DNA of 64,000 nt from Chitinophaga oryzae (lineage in GTDB: Bacteria; Bacteroidota; Bacteroidia; Chitinophagales; Chitinophagaceae): the NCBI RefSeq assembly GCF_012516375.2, contig NZ_CP051204.2, positions 3,658,001-3,722,000 on the forward strand, given 5' to 3'. The translations under genes were made by a program, and so were the position numbers. Within the stretch, counting starts at the first letter, position 1; every line of letters starts with the position of its first letter. Below, in pieces: positions 18,393 to 27,392 of this stretch. The notes beneath the pieces are model-generated. The model was not told the origin of the DNA. It ran no database searches and saw only the letters and a list, made by a program, of their open reading frames with translations.

Positions 18393-19574
18393 TTAAAACG
18401 TTTGTGTGCTCCTTTGGGCCTTATCCCATACGGCCGACTGCTTTTTGGCGAGATACCGGAAAAAGCCCTGGTATACCGCGATGTTCATAAACAGAAAATA
18501 AAACGGGATATAAAAAAGTTTTGATTTGTGATGTGCTTTGGCTTGCTGGTAGCCAGTGAGCGCCGCCAGGTAAAAGCAGACCTGCCCGGCCAGCACCAGC
18601 TGGTAAAACAGGCCGGCGCCTGCCCATACCAGTATAATGTTGCTGATCAGCAGCAACGGAAGGCTCAGGGGGCTGAGCGTCCAGCGTAACACGCGGTGGG
18701 AGATGTACTGGAACGACAACAGGGGGTAGCGGAATATATTGAGGAGCGCGCGGAGCATCACGATGGATTGGAAGCCGCCGGCACTGATCCTTACTTTTCG
18801 TTTGTGTTCCTCCTCCATGGAAGAAGAGGGTGTTTCCATGGCATAGGCATCGGGCGCATAGGCGATCCGGTAGCCGGCCATGTTAATACGCAGGGAGATG
18901 ATAAAGTCATCCAGGATCACTTCTTCTTCCACAGGCGTGTACAGGGAGGTCCGGATGGAGAACAGTTCCCCGGCGGCGCCTACCACGCTGTACAGTTCCG
19001 CGTCCATCTTTTTCAGGAAGGACTCGTACTTCCAGTAGATCCCTTCCGTGGCGGCGGCCCCGGCAGCGGCGGAAGCGATCACTTTCTTCTCGCCGGCTAC
19101 ACCGCCTGTATGCCCGTCGGCATAGTGTTTTACGATATTCTTTACGGCATCCCGATTGAGCAGGGTGTTGGCGTCGCAAAAGATCACAAAAGGATACCGC
19201 ACCTGTTTCATGGCCCGGTTGATGGCTGCTGTTTTGCCGTGGCGTTGCGGCTGGTGCAGCAGTTTAACGGAAGGGTAGCGGGCAACGATGGCGGGCGTCT
19301 GGTCGGAGGACCCGTCGGTTACGAAAATAATCTCCAGCTTCCCGGAAGGGTAGTCCAGTTGCAGGGTATTAAGGATCTTCTGCTCTATAAAGCCGGCTTC
19401 ATTATAAGCGGCCACCACCAGGGTCACCGGGGGCTCAAACGGCGTTGCCGGCGCTTTTTCGCGGCGGAACAGGCGTTTGATTTTAATCAGGCCGTACAAC
19501 AGGATGCCGTATCCTATGTAGTTGTAAAACAGGATAAAAAACGCGGTAAAGAATATAAGGTAGACAGTGGTCAT
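18393..19574 (-). CDS. Membrane glycosyltransferase family 2
   Basis: This 393-residue GT2 enzyme has an N-terminal hydrophobic segment (about 5-27), then the GT-A domain with VTLVVAAYNEAGFIEQKI, FVTDGSSDQT and the metal-binding CDANTLL (DxN variant of DxD). EVILDDFIISLRI gives the acceptor-site acidic residues, and HKRKVRIS is in the position of the family's QxxRW segment. C-terminal membrane segments follow. It probably adds a sugar to the lipid-linked EPS repeat at the cytoplasmic face of the inner membrane. It is 16 nt upstream of the acyltransferase and follows the gluconate-dehydrogenase-like gene by 20 nt. Confidence 0.88.
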   Translation of the reverse strand: MTTVYLIFFTAFFILFYNYIGYGILLYGLIKIKRLFRREKAPATPFEPPVTLVVAAYNEAGFIEQKILNTLQLDYPSGKLEIIFVTDGSSDQTPAIVARYPSVKLLHQPQRHGKTAAINRAMKQVRYPFVIFCDANTLLNRDAVKNIVKHYADGHTGGVAGEKKVIASAAAGAAATEGIYWKYESFLKKMDAELYSVVGAAGELFSIRTSLYTPVEEEVILDDFIISLRINMAGYRIAYAPDAYAMETPSSSMEEEHKRKVRISAGGFQSIVMLRALLNIFRYPLLSFQYISHRVLRWTLSPLSLPLLLISNIILVWAGAGLFYQLVLAGQVCFYLAALTGYQQAKAHHKSKLFYIPFYFLFMNIAVYQGFFRYLAKKQSAVWDKAQRSTQTF

Positions 19575-19594
19575 GATCGTTCGCTAATAGATAC

Positions 19595-20170
19595 CTATTC
19601 AGTTGCCCAGCACCGTTGCCCGGGTTGCAGGGGAATGCAGCCCTGGTAGCGGCCCGGAATGTATTCGTATGCCATCGCTTTGGTAGCGCCCTGCATCGAG
19701 GTGCAATAGCCAATAACGGTATATTTTTTCAGGGTCATAAAAAACGAGTCCCCGAACAGCCGGGAAGATATTTTGCCCATCAGGCCTTCCCAGGGTCTGC
19801 TCTTTTTCTCAAAATGCGCTACGATAGTGGCTTTATCTTCCTTGCTGCAATGCACAAATGATTTGTTGTACTGCGTCCGGGCATAGGAAGCCACGTCTTC
19901 CAGGCCGTATAAAAAACGGTTCTGTACCTTCCTGGATGAACAGTCGCGTATCATCGTCACGATGAAGTCGTGTACGCCGGCGCTTTTGGCGCCGGGCGTA
20001 TCGGTCTCCGGGATGATCACCTCCGCCAGTTCCGCAATAAGCGGCAGGTACTGGTCGAGGTCCAGGAGGTCGGGCTTTTTGTTGAAATGGTAGTAGCTGG
20101 CGCCGCCGGCGATGGCGGCTCCTGCGCCTCCAAACAACAGTATTCTGGCAATGGCTTTCCGTCTGTTCAT
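19595..20170 (-). CDS. Gluconate 2-dehydrogenase subunit 3-like protein
   Basis: This 191-residue protein begins with a twin-arginine-like leader (NRRKAIARILLFGGAGAAIAGGASYY), then the helical family pattern LIAELAEVIIPETDTPGAKSAGV, which I recognise as the gluconate 2-dehydrogenase subunit 3 family. Members usually sit beside a GMC-family oxidoreductase and help its export or activity. Here the neighbours are EPS genes, and the only GMC gene in the window is about 10 kb away at 8341 on the same strand. The role in this operon is unclear. Both flanking gaps are short (7 and 20 nt), so co-transcription with the EPS genes is likely. Confidence 0.75.
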   Translation of the reverse strand: MNRRKAIARILLFGGAGAAIAGGASYYHFNKKPDLLDLDQYLPLIAELAEVIIPETDTPGAKSAGVHDFIVTMIRDCSSRKVQNRFLYGLEDVASYARTQYNKSFVHCSKEDKATIVAHFEKKSRPWEGLMGKISSRLFGDSFFMTLKKYTVIGYCTSMQGATKAMAYEYIPGRYQGCIPLQPGQRCWATE

Positions 20171-20177
20171 CAGGTTC

Positions 20178-20980
20178 CTATTTTTTTCGCTTTGTGGCGT
20201 TATAGCTCTGGTATTGCAGGAGCCATTCGTAAATGTTCATACCGTTTTCGCGGTAATGCGGATCATAAAATGAATGCCAGCAGCAGTGGGCGCCCGGATA
20301 CACCGTCAGCCTGTTGAGCCTGGGTTTGTACTTGCCGATGCTGTCGATGGCTTCCTTGGCGTTGTTCAGGAAATAGTCATCCTTGTCGCCCGCAAAGTAC
20401 CAGGTATGGATGTCTGCGTCTGCCGCCAGTTTATACCGTTTCAGATAGGGAGGGTCTATCCTCGCGGCCGACATGGTGATGCAGCCGGCGATACGGTTAG
20501 ACAATTCCCGTTCATGCGTTTTGGCAGATTCCACTGACCATCCGCCGGCGCTGTAGCCGGTGAGGTACATTCTCGTAGTGTCTACCGGGTAGTTTTTGAT
20601 CACATCGTCCAGCATGTTGCTCACGTCCTGGGGGCCATGGACCAGCTCTCGGCCAGGGGCGCCACCACGATGAATTTATACAGCTGTCCGTCTTTTTTGT
20701 TGACGGCCTCAATTTTTTTCCCTTCTTTCAGTTGACGGGTAACGCCTTCCCGGAAGATCTTGCTGAGGTCTTTCCCCGCAATACTGCGCCCATGGAAACA
20801 AACCAGCAGCGGGTATTTTTTACCGGGCACGTTTTCTTCGGGCGTATAAATCAGCGCCTGTCTTTTTTGCCAGGGCCCGATCTTTACTTCTATATTGCGC
20901 ATCGGGCTGTACTGCTGTTGACCCGCGGCTATGATCCCTGTCAGCAAACAGCCAATCAGGGTCATCAATTTCCGATACAT
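20178..20980 (-). pseudogene. Alpha/beta-hydrolase (esterase) split by a one-base frameshift
   Basis: Two consecutive frames encode one esterase. The upstream part (from ATG at 20980, MYRKLMTLIGCLLTG signal peptide) contains LLVCFHGRS and ends at VVAPLAESWSMAPRT. The downstream part continues in the other frame with QDVSNML and has the nucleophile motif GYSAGG plus a late His in PGAHCCWHSFYD. The frames would join if the run of five G at 20630-20634 (C on the coding strand) were six. The intact product would be about 267 residues, a secreted dienelactone-hydrolase or PHB-depolymerase-like protein. It may be a genuine pseudogene, slippage or a sequencing error. It sits between the TolC-like gene and the subunit 3-like gene in the EPS operon, so EPS de-esterification is a possible role. 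Confidence 0.8.
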
Positions 20981-21007
20981 ACAGTTTCTTTTAGGTGAAA
21001 ACAACAA

Positions 21008-21733
21008 TTACAACTGCGCCATTACATTTTCCAGCGTAGTGCCTACCAGGGCCTCCAGTATCAGTTTGGACTGACGGAGTACTTTTTCCAGTTGTATGTG
21101 TTTCACCATTTCGCCGTTGTAGGCGCTGTAAGTGGATTTGTAAATTTCCAGGGGTACAGCGGGGTCGCCGGCGCGGAATTTTTCTTCTGTCTGGTTGAAG
21201 TTCTGCAGGGCATCTTCCATCAGCGGCATATGCAGCTCAAACAGTTTTTTGTTGGCGGCATATTCTTCGTAAGCCTCCAGTACTTTGCCTTTCAGGGCGA
21301 TGGATTCCGCTTCGCGCTGTTTGTCGAGCAAGCGGCCTTCCGCCTTCACTCTTTTTACGTCGTTAGGAATTTTAATGAGATTGCCCAGCGGTAACATTAC
21401 CCCGAAGTTGTAGCGGGGGTAGTAGTTGGCGTTGACGTTGTTGTTACTGTTACCCTTGATGGTAAACTCATTGAGGTTGCCCGCAGCGGTAAAATGGCTC
21501 AGCCAGGCTGATCCCGCCATGTTCTTTTCGTATTTGTTGATTTCTTTTTTGATAGCATACTGGCTGATGTCGGGGTTTTGCAGGGCCAGTTCTACCAGCT
21601 TTTCTTTAAAACGGGCTACCGTCACGGGGTCCGCCGGCAGTTTTAACAACACAGCAGTATCTTTTTTCTGCAGCTGCGCGAAAGCGAAGATGCTCAAACA
21701 CATTACCAGAACGGTAGATAGCATTTTTTTCAT
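21008..21733 (-). CDS. Half-length TolC-like periplasmic/outer-membrane protein
   Basis: This 241-residue protein has a signal peptide (residues 1-19, cleavage after AFA) and long amphipathic helices with heptad-like spacing, for example LLDKQREAESIALKGKVLEAYEEYAANKKLFE. It also has a beta segment (YPRYNFGVMLPLGNL) like the strand of a TolC/OEP repeat. TolC-family proteins are normally about 400-500 residues with two such repeats, so only one is present. It overlaps the upstream polymerase gene by 4 nt (ATGA), so translation is coupled. It could be an outer-membrane or periplasmic part of EPS export; no Wza-type exporter is present in the window. Confidence 0.65.
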   Translation of the reverse strand: MKKMLSTVLVMCLSIFAFAQLQKKDTAVLLKLPADPVTVARFKEKLVELALQNPDISQYAIKKEINKYEKNMAGSAWLSHFTAAGNLNEFTIKGNSNNNVNANYYPRYNFGVMLPLGNLIKIPNDVKRVKAEGRLLDKQREAESIALKGKVLEAYEEYAANKKLFELHMPLMEDALQNFNQTEEKFRAGDPAVPLEIYKSTYSAYNGEMVKHIQLEKVLRQSKLILEALVGTTLENVMAQL

Positions 21734-23172
21734 GATTGTGTATTTAAAGCGTATAGATATTTGACTTTTATAGCAATAGCAGTGAGTGCGTTCAGCATGA
21801 TCGATGATTCCACGAGGGTGGAGGCGTCCTGCGCGTATTGGGCCAGCGCCATTTCCAGCATAGATGCGGCGATGCCCAGCATCAGCAGTTTGTTGACTTC
21901 CCCATCTATCCGGAAATAGTTGCGGACGGCCATACTGATCAGCAGGAAGAAGTTGGCCGCTACCAGCAGTACGCCCAGCCAGCCGGTTTCCAGCACGGCG
22001 CGCAGGTAGCCGTTGTCTGTCTGCAGGTTGGCTACCGGATGCCCCGGGTAGAACAGCTGTCCGTTACCGCCGGTCGTCATCAAACCGCCGCCCAGTGGGT
22101 GGTCGTAGATATACGGCTGTATACGGTGGCGGTTTTCATCCCGCACGTCCATAGACGCGTCCTGCTTCCCGAGGAAAGCGGTCCGTATACGGATCACCGT
22201 ACCATTGCTGTGGAAAGGCCCAAAAAGGATGACCAGGCCGGTAAATCCAAAGGCGATGGCGATCAGTATCGTATTGCGGTTGCGCAGGGTGGCGAGCAAA
22301 AACAGCATCAATCCTACCGGCAGCATCACATATCCGGTGCGGGTGCCGGAATAAGCCAGCGCCAGCCCCTGTAAAACGGTGGAGATGATCAGCAGTATCT
22401 TCTTTTTCAGGCCCAGGTTCGACAGTTTGGCGGTCAGCAGTATCAGACAGATGATGATGTTGCAGGCCATGATAATACCGAAGGAAGCCGCGTCTGACAT
22501 AAAAGAGAAGATGCGTATGCCGGAGATGATGATCGTGGTGTTGAACATCTTGGGGTATTTGGCGATAAACGCCTTCTCGTAGGGCATCAGCCCGAACCAT
22601 TGCTGCAGGCAGGCGTAAAAGGCCGCCGCCGTACAAATGGCTATCCAGAACTTAAAGAACGTACGCACGTCTTTCATGCTGTTGAACACATGCAGCCCGA
22701 TGCCGAGGAAAATCATGTTCCGCGCAAAAACCCGGAAGAAAATGGACCAGGCGAGCAACCTGTGGCCTGCCGGGTTGGCGATCTGGATAATAAGCAGGAC
22801 GGTATAGAGATAAAAGGAGATGAGCAGCGCGTCTTTCATGAACTGCACTTTTTTGACGCTCTTGTCTCCCCGGCGGAGAATACAACCCAGCAAAGTGCTG
22901 ATCAGCAGCCCGTCCATCACCACGCCCACACTTTGTGAGGAGCCCGAAATCCTCTCCAGTAAAGGTAGTATCAGGGTGATGGTAATAAAAATATAGTATC
23001 CCAGCTTGTAGTTGATGACGCATACAAGGCAGATAGCCATGCCGATAATGCCTACCACCATCGCAACGCCGATTTTCAGGTCCAGCGAAGCAACGTAGGT
23101 GAGTATCGGTACCAGTACTATCCAGAGTACGATCGTCAACAGGCGGATGATATTTTTTTTAATCGCAAACAT
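21730..23172 (-). CDS. O-antigen ligase/polymerase-family (Wzy-like) protein
   Basis: This 480-residue polytopic membrane protein has about twelve hydrophobic segments and a large periplasmic loop between residues about 330 and 395 that carries GKQDASMDVRDENR and HPLGGGLMTTGGNG. The loop, followed by LQTDNGYLRAVLETGWLG, matches the O-antigen ligase (Wzy_C) pattern. It probably polymerises EPS repeat units at the periplasmic face. It starts 14 nt after the 35-residue membrane peptide gene and its end overlaps the TolC-like gene by 4 nt, so it is within the leftward EPS operon. Confidence 0.88.
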   Translation of the reverse strand: MFAIKKNIIRLLTIVLWIVLVPILTYVASLDLKIGVAMVVGIIGMAICLVCVINYKLGYYIFITITLILPLLERISGSSQSVGVVMDGLLISTLLGCILRRGDKSVKKVQFMKDALLISFYLYTVLLIIQIANPAGHRLLAWSIFFRVFARNMIFLGIGLHVFNSMKDVRTFFKFWIAICTAAAFYACLQQWFGLMPYEKAFIAKYPKMFNTTIIISGIRIFSFMSDAASFGIIMACNIIICLILLTAKLSNLGLKKKILLIISTVLQGLALAYSGTRTGYVMLPVGLMLFLLATLRNRNTILIAIAFGFTGLVILFGPFHSNGTVIRIRTAFLGKQDASMDVRDENRHRIQPYIYDHPLGGGLMTTGGNGQLFYPGHPVANLQTDNGYLRAVLETGWLGVLLVAANFFLLISMAVRNYFRIDGEVNKLLMLGIAASMLEMALAQYAQDASTLVESSIMLNALTAIAIKVKYLYALNTQS

Positions 23173-23186
23173 TCGGTCTGACTGAT

Positions 23187-23294
23187 TTACAGGAATATTG
23201 TTTTGATCAGCAACAGGAGGATGATCACGCCTGCAAAGAGGATGATCAGTGACTGATGCAGTCCTTCGCTGATGAATCTTTTTTCTTTCTTCAT
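23187..23294 (-). CDS. 35-residue single-pass membrane peptide (small ORF)
   Basis: A small gene not covered by longer frames. ATG at 23294 to TAA at 23187 encodes 35 residues: a basic cytoplasmic-type start (MKKEKRFISEGLHQS) and one hydrophobic segment of about 18 residues (LIILFAGVIILLLLIKT). Its ATG overlaps the stop of the acyltransferase gene in an ATGA 4-nt overlap, and it ends 14 nt before the polymerase gene, so its placement is exactly that of a translated operon member. I know of no named family for it. It could help acyltransferase or polymerase assembly, but function is unknown. Confidence 0.6.
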   Translation of the reverse strand: MKKEKRFISEGLHQSLIILFAGVIILLLLIKTIFL

Positions 23295-24367
23295 GATATA
23301 CCTATGGCGTTTTTGGCGGTGTCCCTTTCTTTAAAGGGACCGGTGAACAGAAAATTCAACCGTACCAGCATACAAAAGCGGTACAGGATAATGGAACCGA
23401 AGAGCCCCGCTAATACCAGGATGACGGTGATCACCGGAATGTTGGTCAGTATGCCTGTTTTCAGGATAGCTACCCGTAACAGGAAGATGATACCCAGATG
23501 CAGCAGGTAGATGTATAATGAATAATGCCCGATCACCTGCAGTAATTTCAGCTTCTCATATTTGGCGAGAATAAAAGCGATCATGATCACCAGCAATCCG
23601 CCCAGCGTGGCGAGCAGAGAAAACAGGTAGATGCTCATGTCCTGGTGCGACATACAGTAGTACTGCACCAGCAGGAATACCGGCACCAGCGCCAGTGCTT
23701 TCCAGGGAGAGGTGAGCTGCTGCTGTACGTTCTCAGAAAAGAAATAAGGGGCCGACAGATGTCCTAACGCAAAGTAGACGTAGTAGATCATCACATCGGA
23801 GATGGTGCTGATATCTCCGGCGTAGGATTTCATGCCCAGCATTACCAGGCCCAGCGCTACCTGTATCGCCGGGTGCAGCTTCAACACCACGGAGGTGAAA
23901 AGGTACAGGGCTGAAACATTGAACAGCGCGGCCAGGTACCAAAGCTGGAGCATGCTCCTGGGATGAATGAGGATATCGATGTAATTATCGGCTGTCAGCT
24001 TGTGATTGGTGTAGTCTGTAAATAAAATCTGCAGGGTGACCTGGATGATGCACCACAACAGGTACGGGTACAACAAAGTGTTGATCTTCGAGATCAGGAA
24101 GTTTCGCGGTCCGCGCTTTTTTACGCTGGAAGCAAAGAACAGGCCGGACAGGAAGAAAAACAGCGGCATACGGAAGCCATAGAGCATCTCGTTGGCTTCC
24201 ATCATCAGCTGGTTAATATTGGCACCGGTATAAAGCAAACCATAAATTACATGACGATACAGTACGAAAATAATGGCAATACCTTTCGCATAGTCAACCC
24301 AGGCATATCGCCGGGAAGTTTGGGGGCGGAATGAAAAAATATAATTGATGGCTGCTTTCAGTTTCAT
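23291..24367 (-). CDS. Acyltransferase family 3 membrane protein
   Basis: This 358-residue protein opens with YAWVDYAKGIAIIFVLYRHVIYGLL, the Acyl_transf_3 start with the family's early Asp/Lys-Gly and a late His. Ten or so hydrophobic segments follow, including FFFLSGLFFASS near residue 75. It is the second such protein in the EPS locus and resembles bacterial polysaccharide O-acetyltransferases. It follows the Wzc-like gene by 24 nt and overlaps the small membrane peptide gene by 4 nt. EPS acetylation is inferred from context. Confidence 0.88.
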   Translation of the reverse strand: MKLKAAINYIFSFRPQTSRRYAWVDYAKGIAIIFVLYRHVIYGLLYTGANINQLMMEANEMLYGFRMPLFFFLSGLFFASSVKKRGPRNFLISKINTLLYPYLLWCIIQVTLQILFTDYTNHKLTADNYIDILIHPRSMLQLWYLAALFNVSALYLFTSVVLKLHPAIQVALGLVMLGMKSYAGDISTISDVMIYYVYFALGHLSAPYFFSENVQQQLTSPWKALALVPVFLLVQYYCMSHQDMSIYLFSLLATLGGLLVIMIAFILAKYEKLKLLQVIGHYSLYIYLLHLGIIFLLRVAILKTGILTNIPVITVILVLAGLFGSIILYRFCMLVRLNFLFTGPFKERDTAKNAIGIS

Positions 24368-24391
24368 TAGTTGTCTTTTTTGGGCAGAATG

Positions 24392-26578
24392 CTACAGGTC
24401 GAGGTAATCCTCTTTGATGTTGTTAAGCACAGCGCCCAGCAGTTTACCATTAAGCCCTTCGAGGAACTGAATTGACTCCCTGTCATTTTGTTTGAGGGAA
24501 ATTTTGGAAGAGAACACCGCTACCACGCCTTCTGCATAATGTTCCAGCTCTTTGCTGTCTGTATAGTCATTCAGCGGGGCGCCTTCCATGATAATGAAAT
24601 CATAATATTGTTTCAGCTGCGGCAAATAATTGAGCAGATGATTTTTAGGCAGTATTTCAGTCGGCGTATAGTCGCCACCTTTACAACCGATCACCTCAAT
24701 ATTTTCAACAGAGTAGGTGGTGACAATTTCTTTTACCTTTTCGATGCTGAAATCTTCAGGGGCAACGGAAAACGTTTCCAGCGTGGGTCTGGCTTTCAGT
24801 TGCAGGGTGAGGTCGTTGTTACAGAAGTTGGTATCGATGATCAATACCTTTTTATTGCTGAGACTGAGGCTGTACGACACGGCCTGCACCAGGGTGGTTT
24901 TACCTTGTTGCGGTTCGGTGCTGGTGAAAAGGAAGATGGACTTGCCGCTGTTTTCTATTTCGAAGCGCAGCTTGCGCAGGAATTCGCGGAAGCTGTTCTG
25001 GCGCTTGCGTACGGCGTCGTAGTTCTCTTCTTTCTGTTGCAGTACTTCCAGGATGCTGTATTTTTTCAGGTCCGCATGGTTGATCGTGCTGATCAGTTTG
25101 AGGTCTACGTTTTTCTCAAAAATAGAAGGTGATTTGATGGACGAGTCAAAGAACTCGCGGAAAAGGATACCGATGGTGGTCAGCATGAAGATGGCCAGTC
25201 CGGACACGCCCATGATGATGATCCGTTTGGAGGATTCCGGTTTGAAGGCCGGCTGTCCTTTCAGTGTCTGGCGGAAGTTGTCCATCGGTGCGGTGCGGTT
25301 GTCTATGGCGGAGTTGAGCTTTTCTTTCAGTTTATTGTATTCATCCTGTGCCAGGGTCACTTCCTGCTGCAGGGTGCTCACAGTGGCTTCCTTGTTGGCA
25401 TAGGAACCTACGGAGCCTTTCAGCATCCTGATTTTGGCCTGGAGGTTGGCAATGTTCTGGGAGGAGGCCTTCAGGTCTGATTCCAGGCCAGCTTTTTTCT
25501 GTATGAGTTCTTCTTTGCTGACAACGGCACCGGTAGGGGTGGCGCCGATAGAGGACGCATTCTGCAATTGTTTGCGCAAAGCCTTGATCCTTTCGGCGAG
25601 TGCGTCATTGTTGCTGCCGGTGCGCAGGTATTCGTCGTTCAGGTCATTGATCTGGCGGCGTAATGACACGATATCGTTGTTGTTGCTGTAGGCGGTTCTG
25701 CCCTGGTTGGCGGCGGCAATCTGCGTGTTCACATTTTGCAGGGAAGCCTGTAAGGTATTGTAGGTCGCCTGTTCGTCGAGCAGCCCTTTTTCAAGCTGAC
25801 TGATGAGCGACAGTTCGTTGGTGCTGGCAGCTTCCACGTTCAGCAGGCCGGCGGAAGATTTGTACATACGCAGGGCTTCCACTTTGGCGTCGAGTTCCTG
25901 TTTCTTTTTGTTGACCAGCTCTTCGAAGGTGGACACGTTTTCCACGGTGCGCTCAGAGCGCAGGCTGCGGTAGTAGCGGATAAATTCGCTGTACAGCGTG
26001 TTTACCACGAAAGCTGATTGTTCCGGGTTGGGGGAGCGGAAAGAGATGTCGATATAGTCTGTCCTGGACAGGCGGCCTACGTTCAGCATCTTGCGGATGG
26101 ACTCGTAGTCGTATTTACAGAGTTTCATGTATTCCAGGATACGACGTTCATCCGGGTGGTAGGAAGTCAGCATCTGGAGGGAGTCCAGGTGGTTGCGGCA
26201 GAGCTGCAGCGCTTCTGTTTTGTTGAATGCTTTGTATTCGGGGGATTTGATATCCTTTTCAGTAAGCTGTACAAAGGGTTTGTTGCTGGTGAGGTCGTGG
26301 ATCAGCAGCTGGTATTGCAGCAGGCCGATCACCAGTGGGGAGTTGATGGTCTGCACCACGTTTTCGAACTTCACGTCCGCTTCATATATATTGGTGTTTT
26401 CTTCCCGGAGGGTGATCTGGTCTTTAATGGTGAAGCCGGTGGACATCTGTGCGTTGGACACGTACAGGCGTTGTCTTCCCATGGTAAACACAAAGGCAAG
26501 TACGACCGCAGCGAGGGTACTGAGGATGATCCACCATTTCTTTTTCAATAATGCCTTTATAAAATATATTACATCCAT
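24392..26578 (-). CDS. Wzc-like polysaccharide co-polymerase with cytoplasmic ATPase domain
   Basis: This 728-residue protein has an N-terminal Wzz/chain-length domain with a membrane segment at about 18-33, a long periplasmic coiled-coil region (about 200-430, with a conserved-looking RQTLKGQPAFKPESS just before a second membrane segment), and a cytoplasmic BY-kinase-like ATPase. The Walker A motif is STEPQQGKTTL, Walker A' is VLIIDTN, and the B-like strand is YDFIIMEGAP. The C-terminus (NIKEDYLDL) has only one Tyr, so the tyrosine-rich tail of classical Wzc kinases is missing and autophosphorylation may be reduced or absent. It controls chain length and export of the EPS. It is the first gene of the leftward arm. 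Confidence 0.9.
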   Translation of the reverse strand: MDVIYFIKALLKKKWWIILSTLAAVVLAFVFTMGRQRLYVSNAQMSTGFTIKDQITLREENTNIYEADVKFENVVQTINSPLVIGLLQYQLLIHDLTSNKPFVQLTEKDIKSPEYKAFNKTEALQLCRNHLDSLQMLTSYHPDERRILEYMKLCKYDYESIRKMLNVGRLSRTDYIDISFRSPNPEQSAFVVNTLYSEFIRYYRSLRSERTVENVSTFEELVNKKKQELDAKVEALRMYKSSAGLLNVEAASTNELSLISQLEKGLLDEQATYNTLQASLQNVNTQIAAANQGRTAYSNNNDIVSLRRQINDLNDEYLRTGSNNDALAERIKALRKQLQNASSIGATPTGAVVSKEELIQKKAGLESDLKASSQNIANLQAKIRMLKGSVGSYANKEATVSTLQQEVTLAQDEYNKLKEKLNSAIDNRTAPMDNFRQTLKGQPAFKPESSKRIIIMGVSGLAIFMLTTIGILFREFFDSSIKSPSIFEKNVDLKLISTINHADLKKYSILEVLQQKEENYDAVRKRQNSFREFLRKLRFEIENSGKSIFLFTSTEPQQGKTTLVQAVSYSLSLSNKKVLIIDTNFCNNDLTLQLKARPTLETFSVAPEDFSIEKVKEIVTTYSVENIEVIGCKGGDYTPTEILPKNHLLNYLPQLKQYYDFIIMEGAPLNDYTDSKELEHYAEGVVAVFSSKISLKQNDRESIQFLEGLNGKLLGAVLNNIKEDYLDL

Positions 26579-27392
26579 ATTAATTATGAAATTTTATCAT
26601 TTAACCATTTAATCATGTCACGTGTACCAGTGAATTACCACGCCGTGTGAGGGCACAATAACCGTATCCGGCAGCTGCGAAAATGCATGGGCATTTTTTC
26701 AGCGTTTTGTTTTTAATAAAACGGGTAAGATATTAATCCAACCAGCGTCTAGTTGGTTTTGTCGAAGGATGTGGTCTGCGGAGGTGTAGGTAAGAAACCG
26801 GAAACATTACGGGGTATATGTTCCGACATGTAATAAATGGCCTGTGGCATATCCGGTTTACGGCGCTAAATTACGGGGCAATTTTTTAAGAAGTCTTTTT
26901 TTTGGGCGAAATGCAGTTTTTTGTTGGTGAACGATTAAAAATCCCGGTTGAAAATATTTCATAGTGTGGAGAAACTGAATCAGTTAAGGTTGCCGGCGAT
27001 CCTTAAATTGTGGATATACTTTATAACAGTCAATTGCGGTAATAATGGAGTGTAGTTCCGTTGCTCCGGCATAAAGTAGTTTTGTTCACAGGGTAATTTC
27101 GTTTACAGCAAAATTTCTGTCTTTTACAGGGAAAAAACTACCGTTTACCAAATTATAGATTAGAGATAAAAGGATTATTCTAATTTTACACCCGTCGAAC
27201 ATCGTAATCGACGTAAACCATAGCCAGCGACCAGAATCGCAGTAATAATTCACACTATTGTCCTCCAGAGAAACCGATTAACCTGATTAACCTGACACCT
27301 GACCTTATCCCATTTAAAGCCATTGTGTTTTTATTTACCATGCTGCACTTGTGCAGTGTAAAATTTGATAAGTAGTCTCTTAATATAAGGTC
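26579..27392. other. 814-bp divergent control region of the EPS locus
   Basis: No gene is evident between the divergent Wzc-like and response-regulator genes. Structures seen are: CCAAC/GTTGG arms around 26740-26757 followed by TTTT; an inverted repeat CGTCGA/TCGACG (27194-27199 with 27209-27214); TAATTTTA at 27182-27189 as a partial -7 element; and a palindrome CTGCAC-TT-GTGCAG at 27344-27357, centred about 42 bp before the regulator ATG. The length is unusual compared with the tight spacing of the rest of the locus and suggests long leaders, multiple operators or a small RNA. Confidence 0.45.
27344..27357. promoter_or_regulatory. Palindromic operator candidate before the response regulator gene
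   Basis: The 6-nt arms CTGCAC and GTGCAG flank a 2-nt centre. It lies 35 bp before the ATG at 27393. A nearby TAAAATTTG at 27360-27368 resembles a -7 element with one extra base, so a bound protein would cover the promoter. Confidence 0.35.

Noticed and set aside
24488..25132. Plus-strand frame opposite the Wzc-like ATPase domain
   Set aside because: The minus-strand frame has Walker A and Walker A' motifs; the other is a shadow.
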